From positions 1-64,000 of the forward strand of contig CAJNOJ010000190.1 of NCBI GenBank assembly GCA_905250025.1: a DNA stretch of 64,000 nucleotides, written 5' to 3'. This DNA is from Adineta ricciae. Its lineage: Eukaryota; Rotifera; Eurotatoria; Adinetida; Adinetidae. Below are positions 1 to 11,012 of this stretch, one piece after another; within the stretch, counting starts at the first letter, position 1, and the number at the start of each line of letters is the position of its first letter. Both the position numbers and the translations under genes were made by a program. The notes under the pieces were generated by a model, which was given only the letters and a program-made list of their open reading frames with translations, ran no database searches and was not told the DNA's origin.

Positions 1-430
1 AAATCTTCTGGTTTGCTTGGTGCAAGACCTTTTGCTTTCATGATACGTAAGATTTTGTTTCCAGTAACAAAACGTGTTTGAGCAACACCATGTGAATCAC
101 GAAGAATGACACCTATATGATAAAAATTCTTTCTGGTCAATGCAAAAAAATGCTCATTTTATTTTACCGATTTGTGATGGTGTTAAACCTTTCTTCGCCA
201 ATTTGCAAATTTGATCAACAACATCTTCGGATGTTAATTTCAACCACTAAGAAAAATAGACAAGTAACGTATGCTGGACGAAGAAGTCCTTTGTGAGAAC
301 TTACGGATGGTACAGTTCGTTTGTAGGGTAAAGCAGAATCTGAAATACCCTTGCTGAAAGAAAAATTTTCAGTTCGATTTGTCAAAATTCAATGGAAATG
401 ACATACCCAGGAGCATGCATACGACCCATG
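1..430 (-). CDS. RPS13: 40S ribosomal protein S13 (uS15), 5' part
   Basis: Small-subunit ribosomal protein of the uS15 family, which binds 18S rRNA in the 40S body. Four exons read on the minus strand: 430-407, 353-305, 246-168 and 112-1. The start reads [20 protein letters not shown], essentially the eukaryotic S13 N-terminus. Later blocks [29 protein letters not shown] and [19 protein letters not shown] follow in family order, about 85 residues of the usual 151. The gene runs off the left edge, so its C-terminus is missing. Introns are 53, 58 and 55 nt with GT-AG ends. A pyrimidine tract and AG about 35 nt upstream of the ATG suggest a 5'-UTR intron, usual for ribosomal protein genes. The upstream region faces the plus-strand RGG gene head to head. 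Confidence 0.97.
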
Positions 431-1515
431 TTGATGGTTTTGTGTCACGAACGACTGGAGATCTAAAAAGAGAAAATGTATGTGACTTGTTGGTCAAAAA
501 TGGACGTGAATGGTTATTTCTTTGAAAGAGAAATAATAAATAAATAATATGGCCCTATTGAATTCACTTTGGCCTCCGATTGGAAAAAGAATGAAAAAAT
601 ATTGAAAAAGATTTATTTTCATTTGAATTTACGGAGAAAATAATTATAAAATTCTAGTTTTTTAAATTAATCCACTATTTCATTTTTTAAATGAGAAAAG
701 TCATGGTATATTCTGATTGGACGAAAACTCCAACCAATCAGTGCATTTACATATAGTTGTTTGTCAATATTGGTAATAGAAAACAAATCTTTTGTTCCTA
801 TCTTATATGTAGAAAAAAAGATTTCTTATCTAATATTTTTAGATTATTTTAGAAATAATTTCGTTCTTTCAGACTACTTAGAATTATCCATACTTGTTTC
901 AAGGTATAAGAATTCAAAATCCACCGATAAAATCACTATACGCACATAATCGATCGTCGATTGTACGCACTTATCAAGTTACTTCGCGAGGAATTTTGTG
1001 ATATATCCTTGAAATTCCTTGTTTTCCTGCGCTACACACCTGTCTGATAACAGTATAAGTGATTAATAATGAAAATCCATCTAGTTTAATTTTGTTAATC
1101 ACTTCTTAAATAAGAAGATCATTGCAAATGCTACTTTTTTTCTTAATATCCGTATTCATTTTATATCATTGATTCACCCAATGAATAATAACGAGCGCAT
1201 ACTAAATATAATTCGTTGATATCTCTCAATTTAAACAAAATTATATTTTAAAACACGTGGATCGTTGCATTCGCAGTTTATTATTTCGCGTAGAAATAAT
1301 TGTCTACATATTATTCGACACTGTACAAATTATAAAATATATAGAAATATGTGATAAGGCTTCTATCCTCCCTCGATATATCTTTTACATAATTTCCTCC
1401 ACTGTCGTATAATGCATGACAATAGTTTAGGATAGGATAGTCGTTAGAAAAGTATACTTGAGCAAATGTGTAGTTATCGATTTCTTTTTAGTTTTCAAGC
1501 AAGTAATTGTTCGTC
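431..1515. other. intergenic, divergent promoter region
   Basis: About 1.1 kb between the starts of RPS13 (minus) and the RGG gene (plus), so it should hold both promoters and 5' UTRs. It is AT-rich. The open frame at 761-949 has no recognisable similarity or splice logic and looks like chance. No RNA gene was recognised here. Confidence 0.6.
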
Positions 1516-4386
1516 ATGTCGTCTCATCATCGCTCCGGTGGTCCACCTTCGTTGATGGACGATGTGCACGATTTTGTAAGTTAAAAATCACTCACAATAT
1601 AGTCGATATTGACAAATAAATCTCTTTCTAGGATCGTAATTTTCATTCACATCGATTCGAAGACAATCGAGGCGGTTATGGTCGAGGTGGTGGTGTCGGA
1701 ATGAGAGGCAGGGGTGGAGAAGGCGGCGGAATGCGGGGAAGAGGAGGTCATGATGGTGGATTTGGTCATAGGGGTGGCTCACGTGGTGGACGTGGAGATT
1801 TCCATCAACATGATCGTTTCAATAACAACCACAATCAATTCAATCGACCAAACGACGATCAACATAGTGGCCAATCGAAAGTACCCAGCCTGTTTGATGT
1901 CGAACAACAACAGCCATCACGACCGTTTGATCGCGATTTTAATCGTGGTGGTGGAGGACGAGGAAGAATGCCATATCCACGTGGAGGCGGTAGTAGCGGT
2001 CGTGATTCATCCGCTGATGATCGAAGTCGTTCATTAGGAAACAAACCAAATATGGGTGACGCCCCACCTTCATTGCTAGATTTCGGCAGTGAAAAATCAG
2101 GACTGCCATCCAATGCTAGTAATCATTCTCTGCCTTCACTCTTATCCGTCAAAGTTGAAAGTTCAGGTAGATCTACGTCTGAGAGATACATGGAAAATCT
2201 ATTCTTTTTCGAATTTCATTCTAGACACGCCTTCTACAGGGTCCGACATGAACAAATCATCAGATACTCACAATGAACATCATCATCGTGGTGACGATAA
2301 TTCTAGTACACGATCAGGTATGATTAAGTTTATCGACTTTTTTAATGCAACCGCTTATACAATCATCTGTTTAGATCACTCATCTCACCGTGATAACCAA
2401 GGTCGATATCGTGATCGAGACTCACAGCGACCGGGTCGGGGTGGCTTTGATCGATCATCGTCGTTTAACAGGTAAAATTCATCAAAATCACTATTAGAAA
2501 ATGAAGACATCGTTTATTTGTTGGTTTAGAGATCGTTCACGTTCACCACGTGATCGACATAGTCACTCACGAGATGATCATTCGTTTGGAGATGACCATC
2601 GTCGAAATGGTGGAAGAGGTGGACGAGGCGGAAGTAATGATCATTTTGGTCGCGGTGGTCGCGGTGGACGAGGTGCTGGTCATCATAACAATTCACGTGA
2701 ACCACATCAATCACGTTTTGGTCCTGATAATAATCAACCACCACGACATGATCGTCGAGAAGGCGGACGTGGAGGTAACAGAGGTGGCTTTTATGATCGT
2801 CAGCGAGACATGAATCCCCATCATCATCATCATCATTCTAGTGAACAGTTACCACCAGGTAGTCCATCGATATTTTAGAAATACTTTCTCTAGACTACAA
2901 TTTCCCTTTAGATAATCATCCATTTAACAGAAATGGACGACCAAATTATGACGGAGCACTATCTCAAAATCGACCTTTTCAAGAAAGTTTTCAACATGGA
3001 AACTATGATCCAATGGGACCACCTCAACAAAATCGTCCCAATCTACCCCCACCAGCAGTATCGAATCGACCAGATTTCTATCCTCCAAATTCAAATAATT
3101 CATCCTATTCACAACCTCATACGCGTAGCGACGGTCGTCCAAGTCGATTCAGTGATCGACAGGATGACTATGATGATAATCAACCTCTTACAAAACCAAA
3201 TTTCTCTCTCCCAAACGTTACTGTCACAACTGCACCACTTTATTTTAATCAACCAACTAACCCCACATTTAGTCAAGCACGTCCACCGATGATGTCAACA
3301 TTTTCTTCACAACAAGGAGTACCTCCTCAAGCTCAACAACCACCGCCATTTGGTTGGGGTAATCAACAACAACCACAACCACCACCACCACAGCAAGGAG
3401 GTTCCAATACCTATATGAATCAAGCATTAGCATCTATCGCTTCGAGTAGTCAATCAAATCCAAATATGCCCACAGCTCAATCATCTAATCCTTTCTATGG
3501 CAATAATAACGATTTTCATCGGCAGCCACTCCCGCCATCTGCGAACCAACACTATCCAGGTATGCCGCATCCTTCTTCTCAAACAGGTGGAAAACCATCT
3601 ATTGCAAATAGTAAGTATTTTCACACGGCTGACATTGAAATTTACTATCTGTCTTTTTTCCGATTTCCAGCTCAATCCAATCCTTCTTTAGCTCCGCCTC
3701 AGTCACAAATACCACCATCAACAACTGGGGCAAATTCAGCAGCGAATGCTAACAATGCCGAAGCTTGGCAACAGTACTATCAACAATATTGGTAGGTTTC
3801 GAAATCAAACGCGTGTCTGAACAATAAATGTGAGACATTCATCCCTCTCTTTCATTACAGGCAATATATGCAGCAGCAGCAACAACAACAGCAACAAACA
3901 GGTGTTCAACCACCAACCGCTCTAACTAATAATTCTCAGCAATTTCCACAAGGTTTGTCGCTGAGGAAAATATAATTTACTGAATACATGAAAACAATTG
4001 TTGATTTTCTAGGACCAGCAGTAAACTCATCTTCTGCAACTAGCAATACTCAAGATGCTGCGTCGAACCAGGCCAATACCAACGCATGGACTCAATACTG
4101 GTAGGTTACATCAGTCGAAACACATCTATGCACAGACTAGTTTATTTTTGATGAACATAGGATGCAGTGCCAAGCTTATATGCAGCAGCAACAACAGCAG
4201 CAGCAGCAGTCACAATCTCAGAATCCATCTACAACAACTTCAGCGACAATCACCGCCCCATCGCAGCTTTACTCTCAAAGCGCTGGAAAACAACAAGCTT
4301 CATTATCCAATTCCGCATCAAACACAAACTCATTAGCTGGTACTCCTGTATCGAATTGGCAAACATGGTTCAATCCCAAAGGATGA
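1516..4386 (+). CDS. RGG/Q-rich RNA-binding-type protein with Trp/Tyr repeats
   Basis: Ten exons (1516-1575, 1632-2166, 2225-2317, 2375-2471, 2530-2858, 2912-3610, 3671-3791, 3861-3952, 4013-4100, 4161-4386) join to 779 residues. The N-terminal 40% is built of RGG, GRGG and R-D-R-S-R elements plus His runs, typical of RNA-binding, arginine-methylated, phase-separating proteins. The rest is Pro/Gln/Asn-rich. No KH, RRM or zinc-finger domain is visible, so no specific orthologue is named. Near the C-terminus two related motifs occur, AWQQYYQQYWQYMQQ and AWTQYWMQCQAYMQQ, each with a Trp codon split by an intron (TG|G) and followed by a poly-Gln run. They resemble the Trp/Tyr motifs at the C-terminus of FUBP/KHSRP proteins. 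A role in mRNA splicing or granules is inference. Confidence 0.75.
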
Positions 4387-4729
4387 AGACAAAACATATA
4401 TCTTGTTGTTTTTTTGTCAGATGGATGAACAATCTCCGTTGAGAAAAAAAACATTTCAACCACTAACACCTCTTGTCTGGTTTTGGTTTATGTAAAAATG
4501 ACTAATGTTTCCTTGTTTTCTTTTCGACACTTGTGCTCTATGCCTAATTGTATTGTTGTCACTGTATGTTTTCTTACTTTTTTCTCTTCTATACATACAT
4601 TCGTGCACTCTGTTTTTCCTGTTTCGATATAAACAAGTTTCAAAACATAACAACATTTAACGGACAAGTTCAATGGTGATAATCTATCAATTTGTTTACA
4701 TGTCCTTTTCTTCTTTTGCAGAAGTAAAC
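4387..4729. other. intergenic with acceptor-like site
   Basis: 343 nt between two plus-strand genes. It ends in a long pyrimidine tract followed by gcag at about 4720, roughly ten bases before the next ATG. This is either a 5'-UTR intron acceptor or a spliced-leader trans-splice site; sequence alone cannot separate them. Confidence 0.5.
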
Positions 4730-6198
4730 ATGGAAATTGACTCGATAATTATTCAAATTGATGAACCTAACATAGACATCGCACAGCAACCACCACAACA
4801 AGAGGACGATGTCGAAAGTGACGAGTATGATCAAGTCTTCCAATCAACTGAATTTTGTCGTTGGAGAAAAAACTCTCCTTATCTGTACAATATGTTATTT
4901 TACGAACTACTTCAATGTCCATCGCCAACGGTTCAATGGCTTGACTATCACACTGTGAAAGGTGATCCAAAATGTGATTATTATCGACTGATCATTGGTA
5001 CACAAGGTGGACGAACACCTACTGATTCACGCAATGAGCTAACGGGTATATAGCAAATGTCAAGGCTTCGATGAATTCACCGGTGAACACGGTGGTTATG
5101 AAATGGGTGTTCGAGGCTCAAGTAAAAATTTTTCCGTTTTCAATCGTGAAATAGCATCGAACGATTTTGTCTTTTCATCTTCAGTACATCCTTACGTACC
5201 AATGTATCATGTTGGTGACGTAAATAAAGCTCGTGCTATGCCTCAAAATACATTCAAAATTGCAAGCTTCTCGTCGACTAACGATATATTCTTATTTGAC
5301 TATAGTAAACATCCAAGTAAATTGAATCCGGATGGCATTTCTCGACCACAAGCTATCTTACGTGGACATACAGATGAAGGCTTTGCTTTATCGTGGCATC
5401 CGATCCAGCAAGGTTTGCTATTGACTGGTGCCCAAGATGGAAAAATGTGCTTGTGGAATGTTGAAAAAATGTCCACTACTCCCGTTCCAACCACACCGAC
5501 CAATGGAATCGAATGTAATACAATCCTTGACCCAGTTGAAACATTCGATTCCGAACGGAAACTTGTTGATGCTATTCAATGGCACCCAAGGTAAGAGCGT
5601 GTTCATCTAATGAAGTTCAAGAAAACGAAAACTCACTTTAAACTGTCTGAATTTTAGTCATCCAGCTGTTTTCGGTGCAGCAGCTGGTTCGGGTACTCTG
5701 CTCATCACTGATCTTCGTGCATCCTCAGGTAGTGCCTCGCTCGTAGAATCATTATTTCCATCACCAACGTCATCCTCGAAAACTCTTCAATTTCGTGTCA
5801 AAGTTCATTCAGCTGATTGCAATTGTCTTGCATTTCATCCAATTAATGAATATGCTCTACTAACTGGTTCTGACGATACAACAATTGCTCTATGGGATAT
5901 GAGAAATCTTTCCAAAGAAGTTCGACGTTTTGATCAACGTCATCGAGATGGTATACTTCAAGTTGCATGGAGTCCATTAGCACCAAGTGTATTTGCATCC
6001 AGTAGTGCTGATCAACATGTCTGTGTCTGGGATTTGAAATCGCCTGATGGAGTTATTTTTGATCATAAAGGACATGATTCACGTATACCTGATATAAGTT
6101 GGCATCCAACGCGACCGATGATTGCATCAGTTGCTGAAGATTCATCATTTCAAATCTGGGAAGCAAGTGTCGTCGAGAATCTTATCAATAATGTTTAG
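4730..6198 (+). CDS. RBBP4/RBBP7-like histone-binding WD40 protein, frame broken once
   Basis: Homologue of the RbAp46/48 (MSI1/CAF1) histone-H4-binding WD40 chaperones used by CAF-1, NuRD, Sin3 and PRC2. Exons 4730-5590 and 5658-6198. Family signatures in order: N-terminal helix region WRKNSPYLYNMLFYELLQCP then PTVQWL; YYRLIIGT; VNKARAMPQNTFKIA; FDYSKHPSK; LRGHTDEGFALSWHP; CLWNVEK; FHPINEYALLTGSDDTTIAL; VAWSPLAPSVFASSSADQHV; DISWHPTRPMIASVAEDSSF, ending about 20 residues later as the family does. The reading frame changes near 5040-5053, and the exon sum is 1402 nt, one over a multiple of three. Dropping one G of the GGG at 5044-5046 restores the expected strand of the first blade. An alternative 67-nt intron (4998-5064) would also restore frame but removes conserved residues. 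It is much more diverged than typical RBBP4 and may be a secondary paralogue or decaying copy. Confidence 0.85.
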
Positions 6199-7357
6199 AA
6201 ACATGGAGAAATATAGCCAAAACACAAATATGTATCTGTTATGGTCTTTCTGTTTATTTTTCTTTGTATATTCCAATATAACTTTAATGATGACTGTTCA
6301 AACGCCGGTCTTATGATTTCTTTGTCAAATTCCAAAACTTGTATTTGTCCTACTAGTCAAAATATATGTTCTCTTTTGATAATATCTGATCACATTTAGT
6401 TCTACTCGACCAACATTCTGTGTTAATATCAATCATATCTCTTCGTTTGTAAACGAGATGCTACTTTTTTACTAGTACATCTCGGTTCATGTATTCATTC
6501 AATCAATTAATATTTTGCTATATATAACATCATTCTAATTAGAATGTTTGTTGCCTATTTAGTCATTGTTTTCGTTACAGCATTGTTCCACTACTAAAAT
6601 ATTCTTCTGCACTGAGAATGAATGCAAATATTAGAGTATCGAAATAACGATAAACTGATCTGTAGTCGTGAAGTACACGTTCTCATCGGATGTAAGACCA
6701 CGTACTTCTACCTGTGACGAAAATATGGTGATTAACTTTTACTATTCTTTCTTCGTCAAACACGAAGAAAAACATGACGCAAGGCATGACTTTTCATATA
6801 TTTTCCGCATATTCGTGTGTTGAGCTCAATATGAAATGAATACAAACAACGCATATGTTGTTGATACTAGCTCCTGTAAGAACCTATTTATTCTTGATCC
6901 AACTTTACGAGTTCCATACTTCTTAAATTATTCAGTATGCCCTTATCTTCATCATGTTGATAATGACATAAACAAGTCACTCTTGAGTACAGTCACCCAT
7001 GCAAAGTATTTTGTTTACTTCTCCCTATGATTTATGGACATTAATACCTAAGAAAACATGAACAAATCATGTCACAGAAACTAGAGAAACGACAGTGAAT
7101 CATTCATATTTCTTGTTCTATAAACATTAATCAAGCATAGTACTTGCTTATTCTCATTAATAGCCCATACATTTTGTTTTGCCGAAACGAAAAGAAATAC
7201 GCTGTATATCGGTAATTATATCATACAAATATTTTTTTTCTCGTAGTTTACCTTTGCAAAAAAAAGAATGATACTGTTTCGCTTCATTGCGCATTCATTT
7301 CGTCGGTATGCATTTGCTGTATTTACTCCTATAGAATAAGTACAAGAACAAACAAAC
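6199..7357. other. intergenic, nothing recognised
   Basis: About 1.16 kb of AT-rich sequence between two plus-strand genes. It should hold the 3' end of the WD40 gene and the promoter of the next gene. The open frame at 6836-7030 has no coding character that I can support. Confidence 0.5.
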
Positions 7358-8379
7358 ATGCTAGAAACCATCTATGAAGTCGATGAGGATGTTCATCGTG
7401 AAGATTCATCGAAATCCACTCAACAGTAAGCGAAAACAAATGTTTGAGATAAACAATGAAAAATTCAAAATCGTTTTAGGCAATCGCAATTTTCCGTCTA
7501 TATGTGTTGGTGTATGATTACGGGATGTTTTCTTATATTAGTATTTCTTATTCTAATTTCTTTAAATCCTCAATATCTACTTAGCAATTCGGTTAACAAA
7601 ATTAATAGTAAGATAAACTTGAACTCATCTAATTTTGATTGGCAATTTTCATAGGAAATATTGTCAATGTGCCATTGGACTCGAAAGACAAATCGGACTT
7701 ATCGAAGAAAGTCATCGAGTATCTTGGCCTCTTTTCCCATCAGGTAATTACAGATTCAACAATATTCCTCCATATTTTCTCGTGATATAGATTAATAAAC
7801 AATTGGGTCTTCAATCAAATCCAATTGCATTTCTAACTGTACCCATTTCCAATTCGTCCGCATTTGAATTAATGAATCCGAACGGGATATTATGGATTTA
7901 TGGTCATGTGAAATATCCATCATCGTCAATTAACAATCCTCAAGACGAAGAAAGTTTTCATTCGAAACTAAAAATCAGCTTTAATGAACTGTCGAATCTG
8001 ATCCAAACGATCGTTTTCAATTCTTCCCAACACCGACAACTTCAATTAAACTTATGTAGTTTAATCGGTAAGAATAGTAAATACTAAACAAACAAAATCT
8101 ATATCAATTTGGTTTTGCATAGAAAACTCCACTTCAGCCACATTCATCTCCTTAGTGTCAATTCAAACCACAGAGAAAAACACTACCGATTCAACCATCC
8201 CCTTCGATCCTATTACATGCGGTATGTCTATTTAAGCACATAGTTTTGCAATACACTTTGCTTCCGTTTTAGAAGACATAGATCAACATCTTCAGCTAAC
8301 AGAAACAATTGATGATCTGATATCACAAAGTGAGAGTAACCTTCGGATATGGAAATTGATAAGAACAATGTTATTTTAG
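7358..8379 (+). CDS. single-pass membrane protein, unknown family
   Basis: Six exons (7358-7425, 7480-7607, 7655-7743, 7791-8067, 8123-8221, 8273-8379) give 255 residues. A short acidic N-terminus (MLETIYEVDEDVHRED) precedes one hydrophobic Cys-containing segment, about residues 28-49 (YMCWCMITGCFLILVFLILI), then a mostly polar remainder. With no cleavable signal, a type II membrane protein is the simplest reading. I do not recognise the family. An alternative last intron, 8336-8379, would skip the TAG and add a Lys/His-rich tail ending at 8552, giving 298 residues in frame. A polyadenylation signal AATAAA at 8637-8642 fits either end. The many small phase-matched introns argue for a real gene. 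Confidence 0.65.
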
Positions 8380-8636
8380 ATAACTCCACGCTAATCGAAT
8401 ATAACGATAAAAACAGCAATATTCAAAAACATACTAAGAAGCATCGTGACTCCAGACAATGTACTAAATATCATGAAGGTCAACATCAGGAGACCGCCCA
8501 TTGTTCTAATGATATTAGTACGCCAAAATTACTAATGTCGAATCTATTCTAATAGATTTTGCGTGATGGAAACCGAACATTGAAAGATTTCTTCTCTTCA
8601 GCCAATTCCTATCGAATATTTTATAGTTTTCTATTT

Positions 8637-8642
8637 AATAAA
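8637..8642 (+). promoter_or_regulatory. polyadenylation signal AATAAA
   Basis: AATAAA lies 258 nt after the first stop and 85 nt after the alternative stop of the membrane-protein gene. The convergent RUS1-type gene ends at 8737, so the two 3' ends nearly meet. Confidence 0.5.
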
Positions 8643-8736
8643 TTTCAACCTCTCAGTATGAAATCAAGCAAGACAACAACGTTTTATTAACATGAAACAA
8701 AAAAAAACATTCACCGGATAAAAAATTTCCTTTCTC

Positions 8737-10114
8737 TTAGTGCTGTTTTGAAGTATACCTATAACTGTTCACAAGAAATTTTGCTTGTGTTATATCCCAA
8801 CCCATTGCTTGTGCTTTCGAAAGGAAATCTTCATAGAGATTCTTCGTCACTGTATGTAATCGATCTAGATCGATCCAAGAGATATTCGATGGAATGATGT
8901 AGAATTCGTCGAAACGAGTGGAGTGAATCAAATATTGAAGGAGAAAATAACATTGGATCAGGTCTTGATCATTACAAGTATCAGTTAGCACGACATCAAA
9001 GCGATTGGACGATTGATTGAATGAAATAGCGAAATGATATCGAAGAAATTGATCGATATTCATCGATTTGACTTCATTTTCGTTTAGTCGCATTCCAACA
9101 TAGCATTTCAATGATTGACAAACCTCCATCAGAATCGGTTCATGCCGATTGATGTAAGCAACTGTTGGCATTTCCTTCTTCGGAAAATAATTCTTGCAGA
9201 TTAATACAAATCGATTCCAATTGAATGTTCGTAATTGTAACGTTCGAATTGCACGATAATTCGCAAACAAATGCAATGTCGTCAATGCAAAATATAAAAA
9301 CCAAACAATAAATTGATCACGTTTGACCATATGCAATAGAAATATATTCACAACTAATGCCAAAAGATTGACAAGTGTTTCTTGAGATCCATCTTTTGCT
9401 GAAACATCACCCATGTTATGAGCGATAGCTTGATGTTGTGCTAATGCCGCTCGTGTTGATCCACCCGCGACACCCACAATCGAACGGCATAGATTAGAGA
9501 GACAGGCTATTGGTAAAAGTAAATGTTTGAAAAATGGAGCTAGTAAGTCAATCGATGTAGCTAGATCATTGAGAATATCCGCATAGAATCTCCACATTTT
9601 TAGATTACTGTCGAGACCTGAGAAGGACAGAAATATGATTTGTTTTCCAATGAATATTATATTTACCAGTGCCGTGAAGCCAAGCGAAGAGAATTCGACC
9701 TAACATTCCGACTCCATCTTTAACTAACCAGACGAATGTCGCTGAAAGAACAGATGCTTTCTCATCTCCTACACCCATTCCTTCTAAGATAGCACTGAAG
9801 GCTAATGCATTCGTGATAGAAGAGGCAAATGCTTGAACTGTATCCCTATAATGAAGAGTCTTGATTTAAACTTCTTGCAATCGGGCAAGTTTCATTTACC
9901 AAATTTGATAGCCAAGATAGTCACTGGACACTGACTTTGGATATCCAGCTGGTAGGAAAATCTCTTTTAAAATAGATAAAAACCATTGGTACAAAGTCTG
10001 TTGCTTTTGGTAATTGCCATCTTTTGTCGACTTCGATGATACATAGTGAAATCCTTTTGACGAGGAATAAATCCTTCCTGTCAATTGACCACGTTGAATC
10101 TCACTCAGTGACAT
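8737..10114 (-). CDS. RUS1-family protein (DUF647)
   Basis: Three exons on the minus strand, 10114-9900, 9845-9667 and 9617-8737, give 424 residues. The sequence follows the Root UVB Sensitive/C16orf58 (RUSF1) family: LPAGYPKSVSSDYLGYQIWD, DTVQAFASSITNALAFSAIL with GMGVGDEKASVLSATFVWLV, a Gly-rich stretch GMLGRILFAW, then KMWRFYADILNDLATSIDLL and AGGSTRAALAQHQAIAHNMG. The second half has the family's NRHEPILMEV-like region and a soluble C-terminal part. These are multi-pass membrane proteins: plant RUS1/2 act in UV-B sensing and vitamin-B6-related development, while the animal protein is poorly characterised. Start choice: the ATG at 10114 opens the frame and no upstream coding exon was found. 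It is third in a head-to-tail minus-strand cluster. Confidence 0.92.
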
Positions 10115-10248
10115 ATACCCTGATTTTAAAGTGTAGTAAAACTATCACAAAATGAGTGATTTAAACAACACGTTAGCTTCTCGTAACCAATCAAACGTTC
10201 GCAATACTTCGAAGTCATAAGTTGTCGCTTTGTGTCGGTAAGGGGAAG

Positions 10249-10254
10249 TTTATT
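10249..10254 (-). promoter_or_regulatory. polyadenylation signal, minus strand
   Basis: TTTATT on the plus strand (AATAAA on the minus), 61 nt after the DUF1772 stop and 135 nt before the RUS-family start. It marks a very short intergenic gap. Confidence 0.45.
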
Positions 10255-10314
10255 TCAATGGAAAAAGGCTATTATAAAAAAACACTAACATCTTTACCAG
10301 CTAAAGACGAGGGA

Positions 10315-10815
10315 TTAATGACGAGAGAGTCCAAAAACCATGGCACCAAAGCTAGCAACCGATCCAACGGTACGAACCAAATGTAAAACTGCCCATTTAT
10401 CCAGCAAATCTTTCTTTGCACCAACATTTATTTTACTTTCGTTTCCTGCATCAACACTTTTATTATCTCCAATAATCGCGTTGTTAACTGGTGCAATGCA
10501 TGCTAATGTATATGGAATGATGGCTAGAAATGTTGTTCCTGCTATAATCCACAAATTACGATCGAATGGAGAACCGTGAATACGTGTTGCATGTGCAATA
10601 CTTGCCACACCGGCAATGGCAGCTAAGCATCCCTGTGGTGGTGCTGAATTTTTGTACATGTACGGAAAAAATCGCCAATGATCATTAAGACCAAACTGAC
10701 GTAATGCAGGCACCTGACCAATCGAAACATAAAGGGCTGCACCGGCGAAGAGTCCACCACTGACCACAGCAAGTGTATCGAGATAATCGAGGAATGATAT
10801 TGGATTTGTTGGCAT
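10315..10815 (-). CDS. DUF1772 (anthrone-oxygenase-like) membrane protein
   Basis: An intronless 166-residue protein. Four hydrophobic segments are visible, near residues 12-33, 62-80, 88-108 and 146-165. Family signatures: GGLFAGAALYVSIGQVPALR near the N-terminus, SAPPQGCLAAIAGVASIAH in the middle, IPYTLACIAPVNNAI, and WAVLHLVRTVGSVASF at the end. These match DUF1772, which includes the fungal anthrone oxygenases of aromatic polyketide pathways and many bacterial proteins of unknown role. Enzymatic activity is not implied; most family members are uncharacterised. It lies between Crumbs and the RUS gene on the same strand with about 200 nt on each side. Lack of introns in an intron-rich window, and the family's mainly bacterial/fungal distribution, leave horizontal acquisition or retroposition open. 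Confidence 0.88.
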   Translation of the reverse strand: MPTNPISFLDYLDTLAVVSGGLFAGAALYVSIGQVPALRQFGLNDHWRFFPYMYKNSAPPQGCLAAIAGVASIAHATRIHGSPFDRNLWIIAGTTFLAIIPYTLACIAPVNNAIIGDNKSVDAGNESKINVGAKKDLLDKWAVLHLVRTVGSVASFGAMVFGLSRH

Positions 10816-10855
10816 GTTCGATGATAGATTGAAATCTTCAAATGAGAAAAGAATC

Positions 10856-10861
10856 TTTATT
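10856..10861 (-). promoter_or_regulatory. polyadenylation signal of the Crumbs gene
   Basis: TTTATT on the plus strand (AATAAA on the minus), 152 nt after the Crumbs stop and only about 40 nt before the DUF1772 start codon, leaving almost no room for a separate promoter. Confidence 0.5.
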
Positions 10862-11012
10862 ACAAACAGAAACTACATCAACACACACACACAAACATTG
10901 CATGAGAAAAACACAATCTTAGTTCAAAGTTTCTCGAACGAGAACAAGAAAGCAAGAAAGAAATAAAAATAGTGACAGTGATAGGTGAAATGAATTGACT
11001 AATCACAACTGA

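Noticed and set aside
761..949. 62-codon open frame in the RPS13/RGG intergenic region
   Set aside because: AT-rich, no family signature, no splice or promoter logic; consistent with chance.
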